Positions 7,492 to 16,067 of a DNA stretch of 64,000 nt are shown one piece after another (the stretch's first letter is position 1; the number at the start of each line of letters is the position of its first letter). A program made the translations under genes and the position numbers. The notes below the pieces were generated by a model. That model ran no database searches. It was given only the letters and a program-made list of their open reading frames with translations, and was not told the DNA's origin. Source of the DNA: Asanoa ishikariensis (lineage in GTDB: Bacteria; Actinomycetota; Actinomycetes; Mycobacteriales; Micromonosporaceae); assembly GCF_900107455.1 (NCBI RefSeq), contig NZ_FNQB01000001.1, positions 558,001 through 622,000 on the forward strand. The letters are read 5' to 3'.

Positions 7492-8160
7492 CCGCTGTGC
7501 CCGGTAACCGGTGCGGAAGAAGCCCCGCACCGCACGGCCGCCGATGCCGAGGTTGTGCGTGAAGGTCTTGGCGCCGGCCTCGAACGTGATCGCGATGTCG
7601 TCGCGCTTGCCGCGGTTGGGGTCGTAGACGCGCACGCTGACGGCATTTCCATTAGTGGTGTACGCGTACGCCAGCACCTGGTGGTTGAGCGCCAGATCTT
7701 TGGGTTGTCGGGACGACACGGTGATCACGCCGAGGGGCACCGGCGAGCCCCGGTCGAGCTCGGTGCGGATGCTCGGCCACTCGCCACTGACCGTGCGGTA
7801 GGCGATGCCCCGCCGGGTCAGCAGAGGTCGGCCGAAGAGCTGGAACGTCGGTGCGTCGGTGTCCGGCATGCCCATCCACTCGTAGTACTTGGCCACCCCG
7901 CCCGGCAGTCGCCAGGACTCCAGGAGCCGGCGGACGATGAACGAGTAGAGCGGCGTGCCCAGCGGGGGACGGCTGGCGGGCGGCTGCCGGCCGGCGTTCC
8001 AGTAGTCGAGGGCGGCGAACACCATGCCGCCGCACAGGCCCCCGTTGGCCTTGCCGAACGGCACGTCGCCGAACGGGGTGGGCACGACGACGGCGGGTTG
8101 CGCGGGCCACACGTTGTCGAACGTGAACCCGTGGCGTGACGGCAGGAAGTTATCCGGCAC
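7474..8160 (-). CDS. papain-like cysteine-peptidase-fold protein, unknown function
   Basis: The 228-residue protein has no signal peptide. It shows a plausible Cys-His-Asp triad in papain order: C43 in G-G-L-C-G-G-M-V-F-A-A-L-D, starting a helix as in papain folds; H160 in L-A-L-N-H-Q-V-L-A-Y; and D180 in V-Y-D-P-N. This arrangement resembles C39/C1-like proteins annotated as hypothetical in actinomycetes. Peptidase or transpeptidase activity is inferred from these residues only. It is monocistronic, convergent with the galT-like gene and divergent from the 8243 gene. The start has AGGGAGG seven bases upstream. Confidence 0.7.
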   Translation of the reverse strand: MPDNFLPSRHGFTFDNVWPAQPAVVVPTPFGDVPFGKANGGLCGGMVFAALDYWNAGRQPPASRPPLGTPLYSFIVRRLLESWRLPGGVAKYYEWMGMPDTDAPTFQLFGRPLLTRRGIAYRTVSGEWPSIRTELDRGSPVPLGVITVSSRQPKDLALNHQVLAYAYTTNGNAVSVRVYDPNRGKRDDIAITFEAGAKTFTHNLGIGGRAVRGFFRTGYRAQRLPSGG

Positions 8161-8242
8161 CTTCCCTCCCTTGACGGTTGTCCACAGGGGTCGCCCAGCG
8201 GCGGCGCTTTCTCTAGATTGAGCCGGGACGATTGGAGATGCA

Positions 8243-8455
8243 ATGGCGCGGGCACGACTCGATCAGGAGTGGACAGACGGCGACGGCGTCAACCATCCGG
8301 CCGGCGGCGTTGTCGAGGTCGACGACGAGACCCTCGTCCGGTTGGTCCGCGAGGGCCTGGCCGTCGAAGAGGCCGCGGCCGGCCCCGACCGCGGCTGGAT
8401 CGGGCCGACCTTCACGGACGACGGTGCGCCGCAAGGGGACGACCCGACCCGATGA
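8243..8455 (+). CDS. small acidic protein (70 aa), coupled to the 8452 gene
   Basis: Highly acidic small protein, with no hydrophobic segment and no motif I recognise. The central part (G-G-V-V-E-V-D-D-E-T-L-V-R-L-V-R-E-G-L-A-V-E-E) suggests one strand and a helix. GGAG (8234-8237) precedes the ATG. Its TGA overlaps the ATG of the next gene (ATGA), so the two are translated together. Confidence 0.6.
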   Translation: MARARLDQEWTDGDGVNHPAGGVVEVDDETLVRLVREGLAVEEAAAGPDRGWIGPTFTDDGAPQGDDPTR

Positions 8456-9957
8456 GCCCCGCCGCGTTCAGCATCGACGAGGTCGGCGCGCTGGCCGACA
8501 CGATCAGCAAGGCGACGCTGGCCGCCGCCGCGGTCGTCGCTGTCGTGGTGATCCTGGTTGGGCTGTCCCGAGCGATCCGCGAGCGGCTGCGACAGCAGTT
8601 GGTCATCAACGACACCGCCCCGCTGCCGGCGGCCATCGCCGGCAGCGAGGGCGAGGCGTTGACGCTGTCGCCATGGTTGCGGCAACGGGTTCAGGCGGCG
8701 CTCGCCGACGAGGCTGCGGCCGCCCGGGGCATCGTCGACGACGTGTTCCAGCGCGACGTGGCGCTGCACCGGCTGCCAGCCGAGATCGCGATCACCAACG
8801 ACACCGAGCCGATCACGTCGGCCGCCAAGGACACGATGGCGACCGTGGCCAACGGCCTGCGGGCGGTCGCACCGGGTCAGGCCGACGGCATCCTCGGCGC
8901 GCTCAGCTCCGCGTTGCCCAACCCGCGCGGCTGTCTGGTGCAGACCGCGCCGCTGCTGCGAGGCGACGCCGGCAACCAGCGACTCGGGCTCGCCATCGAG
9001 CTGCACGAGCTCGACGGGTCGCCGATAGCGGCGACCACGCTCTGGGAGCCGCCCGGCACCAACCCTTCTGGACAGTCGTGGCAGGAGCGGCTCGTCGCGC
9101 TGATCGAGCCGGCCGCGCACTGGGTCGCCCTGCGGCTGGTCGCCCGCCGGCTGCGGGCGATGCCGGCCGGTGGGCTGCGGGTGCCGTGGCTCAGCCGCCG
9201 CCGCTCGCTGACCACCCGGCTCGAGCTGCAACGAATGCTGGCGGCGGCGCTGACGCTCGACGCGATGAAGGAGTTCACGGGCCACACGCTGGCCTTCGGC
9301 GCTGAGGCGCTCGACGACCTCGACCAGGTCGGCTTCGCGCTGCGTGCCTACCACCGCCCGGCGGCGATCCGTGGGGCCGTCCAGGAGCGGCTCGGCTTCG
9401 CCTACCGCACGGAGAACGTCGAGGCCAAAGCGCGGCGGGCGTTCCTCGACGCGAGCGAGAGCTATGCCGAGGCGGAGCAGCGGCTGGTCACCAACCCGGG
9501 TGACAACGCGAGCTCGACCACCGCCACCGCGCTGGCCGACGAGCGGGAGCGCCACCGCGTGCGCCGGTTGAAGTGCGCCCTGCTCTCCGGCGACCTGGCG
9601 GCGACCACGATCGCCGGCGAGGAACTACGCGACCAGCCGCCGAAGGCCGCCGGTGACGCCCGCACCCTCTATGCCATCGCCTGCCTCTACTCGTGCGCGG
9701 CCGAACGCGTCGAGAAGGTCGCCTACCTGCCGCTGGCGTGGTCCTACCTCGGCCGCGCCCTGCTGGCGGCGACCGAAGAGCTCATGTGGGACCAGGCCCG
9801 CGCCGACCCCGAGTTGGCTTTCCTGGTGGATCGGCAACGCTTCGTCGACGACCTCAACCACACCTGGGCGGTCCGCCGCCGCAGGAAGGCACCGGCGCTG
9901 CTCGTCACCGAGGCCGAGGCGCTGGTGCTGGCCGCGGTCGGCCGCCTGGCGAGGTGA
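8452..9957 (+). CDS. single-pass membrane protein with large helical cytoplasmic domain
   Basis: Unrecognised 501-residue protein. One N-terminal membrane segment (about 22-41, A-A-A-A-V-V-A-V-V-V-I-L-V-G-L) is followed by basic residues, so the long C-terminal part is probably cytoplasmic. That part is almost all helical, with TPR-like stretches after residue 280 (A-Y-H-R-P-A-A-I-R...Y-R-T-E-N-V-E-A-K-A-R-R-A-F-L-D-A-S-E-S-Y) and repeated Ala/Arg/Leu helices. It is coupled to the upstream 70-residue acidic gene by an ATGA overlap. The stop abuts the stop of the convergent XRE regulator. A scaffold or repeat-containing sensor role is a guess. Confidence 0.65.
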   Translation: MSPAAFSIDEVGALADTISKATLAAAAVVAVVVILVGLSRAIRERLRQQLVINDTAPLPAAIAGSEGEALTLSPWLRQRVQAALADEAAAARGIVDDVFQRDVALHRLPAEIAITNDTEPITSAAKDTMATVANGLRAVAPGQADGILGALSSALPNPRGCLVQTAPLLRGDAGNQRLGLAIELHELDGSPIAATTLWEPPGTNPSGQSWQERLVALIEPAAHWVALRLVARRLRAMPAGGLRVPWLSRRRSLTTRLELQRMLAAALTLDAMKEFTGHTLAFGAEALDDLDQVGFALRAYHRPAAIRGAVQERLGFAYRTENVEAKARRAFLDASESYAEAEQRLVTNPGDNASSTTATALADERERHRVRRLKCALLSGDLAATTIAGEELRDQPPKAAGDARTLYAIACLYSCAAERVEKVAYLPLAWSYLGRALLAATEELMWDQARADPELAFLVDRQRFVDDLNHTWAVRRRRKAPALLVTEAEALVLAAVGRLAR

Positions 9958-10809
9958 TCAGCGCCTGGCCGCGGGTTCGGCGCTCCACGAGGTCAGGATG
10001 CGCAGCGCCTCGTCCGACGGGCTGCCCTCTTCCGCGGTGAGCACCACGAGCCGCTGTTCGGGATCATCCGGGTTGGCCCAGGTGTCGCAGTCGAGCGTCA
10101 GCGGCCCGACGAGCGGATGCCGGAAACGTTTGGTGCCATAGCTGTCCGTCGAGACGATCCAGCCCGACCACCACCGCCGGAACTCGGGGCTGCGCCGGGA
10201 CAGCTCCCCGACGAGGTCCGCGAGGCGTGGGTCGTCGGGGTTGCGCGCGGTCTCCATGCGCAGCGTCGCGGCGCCCACCCGGGCCGCGTCCTCCCAGTCG
10301 AGGTGGAGCGCCCGGAGGGCGGGGCTGAGGAACACCAGCCGGGTGTAGTTGCGCTCGGCGGGCGTCAGCAGGGCGAAGTCCTCGTAGAGTGCGGCCGCGG
10401 CCGCGTTCCAGGCGAGGATGTCGTTGTAGCGCCCGAGGACCATGGCGGGCGAATGGTCGAGCCGGTCGAGCAACCGCTGCATCGCGGGACGTACGCGCTG
10501 CTCGGGCTGGTGCCGTCCGCTGGGTGACGGCTTCCCGGCCAGGTCGTAGAGGTAGGTCCGCGCAGCCTCGTCCAGCCGCAGCGCGCGGGACAGCGATCCG
10601 AGGACGGTCGCGGACGCCGGCAGCCGGCCCTGTTCGAGCCGCGTGTAGTAGTCGACGCTGACCGAGGCCAACCGGGCCACCTCGGCGCGCCGCAACCCGG
10701 GCACCCGCCGCTGGGTGCCGTCCTCCGGCAGTCCCACCATCTCGGGCCGCAGGTCGGCGCGGCGGGCCTTCAGGAACGCCCCGAGCTCGGAGCGGCGCAT
10801 CTCAGGCAT
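9958..10809 (-). CDS. XRE family regulator with MmyB-like ligand domain
   Basis: DNA-binding regulator of 283 residues. The XRE helix-turn-helix is at about residues 5-75 (L-G-A-F-L-K-A-R-R...R-R-V-P-G-L-R-R-A-E-V-A-R-L-A-S-V-S-V-D-Y-Y-T-R-L-E-Q-G). It is followed by the MmyB-type domain (W-N-A-A-A-A-A-L-Y...R-N-Y-T-R-L-V-F...W-R-R/W-W-type segments, and a C-terminal H-P-L-V-G-P-L-T-L-D). MmyB-like domains are thought to bind fatty-acid-like ligands. The ATG at 10809 begins right before the conserved R-x-E-L-G-x-F-L; a longer in-frame reading upstream has no family similarity. It lies head to head with the dienelactone-hydrolase-like gene, the typical position for its regulator. Confidence 0.9.
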   Translation of the reverse strand: MPEMRRSELGAFLKARRADLRPEMVGLPEDGTQRRVPGLRRAEVARLASVSVDYYTRLEQGRLPASATVLGSLSRALRLDEAARTYLYDLAGKPSPSGRHQPEQRVRPAMQRLLDRLDHSPAMVLGRYNDILAWNAAAAALYEDFALLTPAERNYTRLVFLSPALRALHLDWEDAARVGAATLRMETARNPDDPRLADLVGELSRRSPEFRRWWSGWIVSTDSYGTKRFRHPLVGPLTLDCDTWANPDDPEQRLVVLTAEEGSPSDEALRILTSWSAEPAARR

Positions 10810-10912
10810 TTGGCAATTGTTACTCGGCCCGTCCGGCGCTGGGAGGGAAGGATTCTTCCCAGGCTCGAACCCGACTCTGCACGGTTCGCGCACCGCGACG
10901 GACGCTCGACCC

Positions 10913-11848
10913 ATGAGAACCGATGTGACCTTCCAAAGCGCCGGCATCGTGATCGCCGGACACCTCTACACACCGACCGGGGAGACCAGCCACACCCGCG
11001 CGGGAATCGTCGTAGGGCACCCCGCGAGCGGGGTCAAGGAACAGGCGGCCGCGGCGTACGCCGTGCGGCTGGCCGAGGCCGGGTTCGTCGCGCTGACCTT
11101 CGACGCCGCCTATCAGGGCGCCAGCGGCGGCGAGCCGCGCGGAGTCGAGGATCCGGCCCAGCGGACCGAGGACCTGAAGGCCGCCGTCTCGTTCCTCACC
11201 ACCCGGGCCGAGGTCGACCCCGAGCGCATCGGTGCGCTCGGGATCTGCGCGTCCGGCGGGTACGTCATTCCCGCAGCCGCGGCCGACCACCGGATCCAGG
11301 CGGTCGCGACCGTCAGCGCCGCCGACATCGGCCGGCAGTTCCGCGTTGGCGCCGACGGTGCACAGGATCCGGCGGTGATCCAGGGCCTGCTGGATGCCGC
11401 GGCCGAGGCGCGGACGGCGGAGGCGGCGGGCGCGGCACCACGGACGTTCGACCTGTTTCCGGAGACTGAGGAACAGGCCCGTTCCGCGGGGCAGCACGTC
11501 TTCGAGGGCTGGGAGTACTACCGCACCGACCGGGCACAGCACCCAGCCTCGGCGAAACAGTTCACCGTCTCCAGCATCGACCGGATCGCCACGTTCGACC
11601 CGTTCACGCACATCGCGCTCATCGCGCCACGGCCGCTGCTCATGGTCGTCGGCACCCGAGCGGTCACCGCGTGGATGAGCCAGCACGCGTTCGAGAACGC
11701 CGGCACACCCAAGCGCCTGCACTGGATCGAGGGCGCCAGCCACGTCGACCTCTACGACCGGTACGTCCCGCAGGCCGCCGCGGAGCTTGCCGCCTTCTTC
11801 ACCGCGAGCCTTCGCGCTCCCGAGCGATCTTCCGCGCCCACACGCTGA
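10913..11848 (+). CDS. alpha/beta hydrolase, dienelactone-hydrolase-like
   Basis: Cytosolic hydrolase of 311 residues. The nucleophile elbow is G-I-C-A-S-G-G-Y, with Cys where most esterases have Ser, as in dienelactone hydrolases. The acid and His fit D and H in the C-terminal L-H-W-I-E-G-A-S-H-V-D-L-Y-D. The first strand-loop (V-V-G-H-P-A-S-G-V-K-E) supplies the oxyanion hole. Natural substrate unknown. The gene is divergent from the XRE/MmyB regulator 103 bases away, which probably controls it. Its 3' end overlaps the convergent M16 gene by 50 bases. Confidence 0.85.
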   Translation: MRTDVTFQSAGIVIAGHLYTPTGETSHTRAGIVVGHPASGVKEQAAAAYAVRLAEAGFVALTFDAAYQGASGGEPRGVEDPAQRTEDLKAAVSFLTTRAEVDPERIGALGICASGGYVIPAAAADHRIQAVATVSAADIGRQFRVGADGAQDPAVIQGLLDAAAEARTAEAAGAAPRTFDLFPETEEQARSAGQHVFEGWEYYRTDRAQHPASAKQFTVSSIDRIATFDPFTHIALIAPRPLLMVVGTRAVTAWMSQHAFENAGTPKRLHWIEGASHVDLYDRYVPQAAAELAAFFTASLRAPERSSAPTR

Positions 11849-13505
11849 AGGCGACCGTCCCGAAGAGCAAAAGGCCGAGCAGCAGGAACATCGACGGGTC
11901 GTGCAGGCCCTCGTCGTCGGGGTTGTTCGCCGGGTCGGCGGTGGCGAGCACTCCGGCGCACAGCAGCGTCAGCACTCCCATGATCGAGGCAATCACGGTC
12001 AGGAAGACCACGCGGGCCGTCGCCTGAGGTCGTTGGGGCAACGACGGCGCGAGCGGCGTCGCCCGGGGGATCGCACCCGGGTCCCGGGCGGGCATCCGCA
12101 CCAGCTTGTCCAGGGGCAGGTTGGCCTCGATGCGGGCGAGCTGCTCGGCCGGCAGGGGAAAGAGCGTGGGTTCGACCCGCACCGAGATGCCGTCGAGGCC
12201 GACGAGCTCGCGCGCGCCGTCCGGCCAGGCCTTGACGACCGCGCAGTCGGCATAGCGCACCGTTCCCGCGTTGCTGCCGTCGACGAGGCTGAGGCCCTCG
12301 TCCCCGACGACGAGCTTGACCTCCTCGTCCTGCCGGGACTGGTAGCGCAGGCCGGCCACGGCGGCGGTCGAGGACGTCGGTGCGGGCGAGAAGCCGGCCC
12401 ACTTGGCGTGCAGGCCCGCCGGCACCAGCAGCAACCCGGTCGCCGTGGCCTCGGCCGCGACCGCGCGCACGTCGTCGACGCTGACGGCCCGGAGCTCGTC
12501 GAGGGTCTGCTCGGCGGTCGGGTTGGGCTGCCCGGTGAGAGCGTTCATGGCGGCGGCGGGCAGCCGGATCGCGTCGTGATCCGCTTGGCGCAGCGCCTCC
12601 TCCGCCCGCGTGCGCACGCTGTCGAGGTCGGCCTGCTCGATCCGGCCCACGCGGAGCTTGGCCAGCACGTCGACGAAGCCGCCGAGCACCGCGTCGTTCT
12701 TGTCCGGCAACGCGTCGGCGAACGCGGTCACGGTGGCGAACTCGTCGCCGCGTGGGTGGTAGGAGGCATCGGCCACGTACGAGTAGCCGCCCTCCTGGCG
12801 CAGGCTGCGGAACATCTCCCGCTCCAGCACCGCGGCGAACACGGTCGCGGGCGTACTCCGGCGGACGACCGCGTCGAACACGACGCCGTTGAACCGTTCG
12901 CTGAAGTACGCCGGCGTGCTGGGCAGCGCGGACGTCGGTCGCGGCACGGGCCGGAGGGTTCCGTCGGGCAGGTTCAGGCGCAGGCCGGCGGGCACCTCGT
13001 CGGAGGTGATCCACAGCACCGCGTTCTGCCGGGTGAACCAGGTGGCCGCCCACTCGCGGACGTCGTCGGCGGTCAGCCGGTGCAGTCCCAGCTCCTCGTA
13101 GCTGACCAGGCCGTAGCCCTGCGCCCCGTATCGCCACGGCGGCATCGCGTCGCCGGCGCCGACCTTTCGGCCGGCTGCCTCCGTACGCAGGATGCCCTTC
13201 TCGAGCTCCAAGCGGTCGACCGGCAGGTTGGCGAGCGCGTCGCACACCCCGGTCAGGTACGGGACCACGTCGTCCGCGGAGCCCTGCAGGTGGAAATGGG
13301 TGACGACCGAGCCCGTGGCGCCGTTGTAGTGGTAGTCGCTCAACCCGCGGTGGTGCAGCGCGAGGTGTTCCAGCAGGTGCGTGATGCCGCCCGTGGCAAG
13401 GGTTTCGTCGGCCCGACCCACCCGGAAGGTGAGGCCGGCCGCGAGCGGACCGCTCTTGGGCGACAGCAGCGTCCGCACGCCGTCGACCTCTGTCTCCCGG
13501 ATCAT
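11799..13505 (-). CDS. M16 (insulinase/pitrilysin) family peptidase with C-terminal membrane anchor
   Basis: 568-residue inverted-zincin metallopeptidase. The signature H43-L-L-E-H47 is intact, and E110 in L-E-K-G-I-L-R-T-E-A is in place as the distal zinc ligand. The middle (M-F-R-S-L-R-Q-E-G-G-Y-S-Y-V-A-D) is the characteristic M16 second-half motif. Unusually, the C-terminus ends with two hydrophobic helices (about 497-520 and 535-555) and a basic tail, so the enzyme should be membrane bound with the peptidase part in the cytoplasm, as no signal peptide is present. The start overlaps the stop of the upstream gene (ATGA), so the two are coupled. Confidence 0.85.
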   Translation of the reverse strand: MIRETEVDGVRTLLSPKSGPLAAGLTFRVGRADETLATGGITHLLEHLALHHRGLSDYHYNGATGSVVTHFHLQGSADDVVPYLTGVCDALANLPVDRLELEKGILRTEAAGRKVGAGDAMPPWRYGAQGYGLVSYEELGLHRLTADDVREWAATWFTRQNAVLWITSDEVPAGLRLNLPDGTLRPVPRPTSALPSTPAYFSERFNGVVFDAVVRRSTPATVFAAVLEREMFRSLRQEGGYSYVADASYHPRGDEFATVTAFADALPDKNDAVLGGFVDVLAKLRVGRIEQADLDSVRTRAEEALRQADHDAIRLPAAAMNALTGQPNPTAEQTLDELRAVSVDDVRAVAAEATATGLLLVPAGLHAKWAGFSPAPTSSTAAVAGLRYQSRQDEEVKLVVGDEGLSLVDGSNAGTVRYADCAVVKAWPDGARELVGLDGISVRVEPTLFPLPAEQLARIEANLPLDKLVRMPARDPGAIPRATPLAPSLPQRPQATARVVFLTVIASIMGVLTLLCAGVLATADPANNPDDEGLHDPSMFLLLGLLLFGTVAFSVWARKIAREREGSR

Positions 13506-14467
13506 CGGCCGAACGCGCGGTCGCGATGGTCGACGAACACGGTGGCCGGGTCACCGAGATAGTTCCACGGCGCCTCGTCGGCGAGGTTGCCGCCGACCAG
13601 GAGCGCGTTGAAGTGGTGCGCCGCGGCGGCGTAGTCCTCGGCCAGGCTGAACGCCATCGCGAACGTGCCGGCCGCGGCCACCCAGCCGGGCACGGGCCGG
13701 AACGCCGGGTTGAGCAATGAATGCTCCGCCGCCGACCGGAGTTCCTGACCGACGTCTGGTTGCTTGAGGTACGCCGTCGCCGCGGTCCTGTTGTCGCGGT
13801 GCAGCACCTGCCAGTGTTCGAGGTGTGCCGCCGCGACCACGGCACCGTTGATCGAGCCGGGCGGCGACGCCGTCGCGCACCGGGCGGCGAACGTGTGCAT
13901 GGCCTCGTACGAGCCGTTCCACTTCGGACTGAGCTGGCGCGTCATGGCGTGCTGGGCCGGATAACACTGCGGCTCGATCTTCGCGTAGCGGCGGCGTGCC
14001 TCGGCCTGGCCGAGGTTCAGCCCGCGCGCGGTGTTCAACCGCTCGATCCACGCGCTGGTGCAGCCGGGCTCCCGCGCGGTCACGTCGACGAGGATCTGCT
14101 CGGCGCGGTTCAGGTTGTCGTGGAATCCGGCGAAGCGCGTGTGTGTGACGCTACGTCCCCACTCACGTCCGATGATCTTCCAGCCGTCGTCGGACAGCCG
14201 CCAGGCCAGCAAGGTCCCGGCGAGCGCCGAGACGGGATTCGCCGCGAGGATCTCTTCGAGGAAGCCCCGGTCGAGCAGCCCGCCGACGACCTTGACCGCC
14301 TTCAACTGGGTCGCGGCATCCGTTAGCCCGCCGAATCCGGCTTCGACCCCCGGCCAATCCCGTGCCTGTGCGGCTTCGCGCACCGCACGTACCTCGGGAA
14401 AGGCCGCGAGCGGGTCAAAATCAGGCGGCGGTACGCCGGGATCTTGCTCGGACACAGCGGGCAGCAT
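13502..14467 (-). CDS. DUF4034-like helical protein, coupled to M16 peptidase
   Basis: 321-residue soluble protein without a signal peptide. The alpha-helical pattern with repeated W, H and R positions (A-R-D-W-P-G-V-E, R-E-P-G-C-T-S-A-W-I-E-R-L-N-T-A-R-G-L, P-Q-C-Y-P-A-Q-H-A-M-T-R-Q-L-S-P-K-W) recalls the DUF4034 group; I regard that as likely, not certain. The last codons overlap the M16 gene start (ATGA). It probably partners the membrane-bound peptidase, as adaptor or substrate. Confidence 0.65.
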   Translation of the reverse strand: MLPAVSEQDPGVPPPDFDPLAAFPEVRAVREAAQARDWPGVEAGFGGLTDAATQLKAVKVVGGLLDRGFLEEILAANPVSALAGTLLAWRLSDDGWKIIGREWGRSVTHTRFAGFHDNLNRAEQILVDVTAREPGCTSAWIERLNTARGLNLGQAEARRRYAKIEPQCYPAQHAMTRQLSPKWNGSYEAMHTFAARCATASPPGSINGAVVAAAHLEHWQVLHRDNRTAATAYLKQPDVGQELRSAAEHSLLNPAFRPVPGWVAAAGTFAMAFSLAEDYAAAAHHFNALLVGGNLADEAPWNYLGDPATVFVDHRDRAFGR

Positions 14468-14487
14468 ACGGCGGCCCGCGCTCGCCC

Positions 14488-15855
14488 CTAATCCACCAGC
14501 GGGATGGTCTTGCCGCTGACCGCAGCGGTGGCCGTCACCGTGGCGCCCGAGGCGGAGATCTGGGTCAGCGACACGGCCGTGTCCTGGCCGAGGTACGAGT
14601 GCGAGCTCGGCGTCGACTCGGGCGAGAACGTCGCATTGCCACCCGTGCCCGGGTAGGAGTCGGCGGCGTCGCCACGATTGCGTTTGAGCTCGAGGTCCCG
14701 CCGGCCGTCGGCCTGCACGAGCCCGACCTTGTAGTGGTTCTCGTCCCGGTTGTTGGGCTGGTTGTCGTCGACGTGCCAGATCAGCACGCCGTCGCCGGGC
14801 AGCCTCTCGTCGAAGCCGGTTCGCTGCCGGTTCTCGACGAGGAAATACTCAGGCCCGCTGGCACCGTCCTTCCACAGCCGCAACACGTTGCGGCTCGACT
14901 GCACGTCGACGATCTCCACGGTCTGCTCGCTCGTCACGTTGGTGACGGAGACCCAACCCTGCTTGACCTTGCACCACGCCGAGGGGTGCGCGGGAACGTC
15001 GCCGCCGCCGTTCCACTCGCCGGCGCCCATCAGGCACCACGAGCCCACGCCCGCCGAGGACTTGTCGGTGTCGTAGAGGTCGGGGAAACCGAACAGCAGG
15101 TGGCCGAGCTCGTGTGCGCAGACGCCGACCTTCGCGTCCTCCGGGATGGTCAGGTAGGCGTAGAGCGAGGTGGAGTCGGTCGAATACGGCTGGCGCATGG
15201 TGGCCTTGTGCGACCAGATCATCGTGCTCGGGTCGGTGGGTGTCGTCTCGCCACCGGATCCGGCGTGCACCACCACGAACGCGTCGACGAAACCGTTGCC
15301 GTCGTTGTCGTACTGGCTGAAGTCGACGAGCGGGTCGGCCGCCTCGGCGGCGTGCCGGGCCAGGTCGCGCGCGCGTTCCGTGCCCGGGGGCGGCTGCCCG
15401 ATGCCGTAGTCGCCGTTGGCGTACCAGGCGATCGTCTCCGGCATCCGCAGCGGCCCGACCACCTCGCCGACCAGGTCGACCAGGCCGTTGCTGACCTCTC
15501 GGTAGTACTCGCGGACGCTCCCGTGCGGCAGCACGCCGGTCGAGAAGAACAGGTCCTGGAAATGCTCGGTGGACGTCGTCATCACCTGGTCCGCGAAGTC
15601 GACCAGCACGACGATGACCCGGACGCCCGCGCGCAACGGTGTGCGGTCGGCCGCCGCGTTGCGGATCACGGCCTCCGGCGTACCCGGCGGGAACCGATCC
15701 GGCGGGATGATCGTGCCGTCGTTGAAGCCCAGCCCCCGCGGGTCCGGGCTGAGGGTGACGTTCGCCGCCACTGCCAGATCGTTGGCGGCGCGGACGTTGT
15801 TCAGTTGGTTGGTCAGGAACTCCTCCAGCTCGGGGCTGGGCGCTGATCCGTACAT
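14488..15855 (-). CDS. M6 family metalloprotease (immune-inhibitor-A-like)
   Basis: 455-residue zinc metallopeptidase. The active site H248-E-L-G-H252 is followed by L-L-F-G-F-P-D259-L-Y-D, as in M6 peptidases, with the Met-turn S-W-C-L-M-G-A-G-E-W further on. A Y-D-N-D-G-N-G-F-V-D-A segment near 182 looks like a calcium site. M6 enzymes are normally exported, but the ATG chosen here (AGGGAG seven bases upstream) gives an N-terminus (M-Y-G-S-A-P-S-P-E-L-E-E-F) without a signal peptide. The in-frame extension to 15981 adds none. It either acts inside the cell, leaves by another route, or has lost its leader. Confidence 0.88.
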   Translation of the reverse strand: MYGSAPSPELEEFLTNQLNNVRAANDLAVAANVTLSPDPRGLGFNDGTIIPPDRFPPGTPEAVIRNAAADRTPLRAGVRVIVVLVDFADQVMTTSTEHFQDLFFSTGVLPHGSVREYYREVSNGLVDLVGEVVGPLRMPETIAWYANGDYGIGQPPPGTERARDLARHAAEAADPLVDFSQYDNDGNGFVDAFVVVHAGSGGETTPTDPSTMIWSHKATMRQPYSTDSTSLYAYLTIPEDAKVGVCAHELGHLLFGFPDLYDTDKSSAGVGSWCLMGAGEWNGGGDVPAHPSAWCKVKQGWVSVTNVTSEQTVEIVDVQSSRNVLRLWKDGASGPEYFLVENRQRTGFDERLPGDGVLIWHVDDNQPNNRDENHYKVGLVQADGRRDLELKRNRGDAADSYPGTGGNATFSPESTPSSHSYLGQDTAVSLTQISASGATVTATAAVSGKTIPLVD

Positions 15856-16067
15856 GTGCGCTCCCTGTTCGTGGGGTCTTCCGATGACGGAGGCGCTCAC
15901 CCGGCCCCTGATACGGGTTCGGTCCAGAAAGGCCTGACCGGCGCCGACGACCGCGTGATCGGTGTCGACAGCCGTGCGCACGACACCACGAAGGCGACTG
16001 ATCGACGGTCCCGTCGACGGGATACCAAGTCCTACGCTGGCGATCGCACCGGGAGGAGGTAGTTGAC

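Noticed and set aside
12000-13562. Long plus-strand open frame opposite the M16 peptidase
   Set aside because: No family motif; the opposite strand has the HxxEH peptidase with intact residues and coupled start.
14362-15846. 494-codon open frame opposite the M6 protease and flanks
   Set aside because: It is the high-GC antisense shadow of a gene with an intact zinc site; composition is biased to Gly/Arg/Val without motifs.
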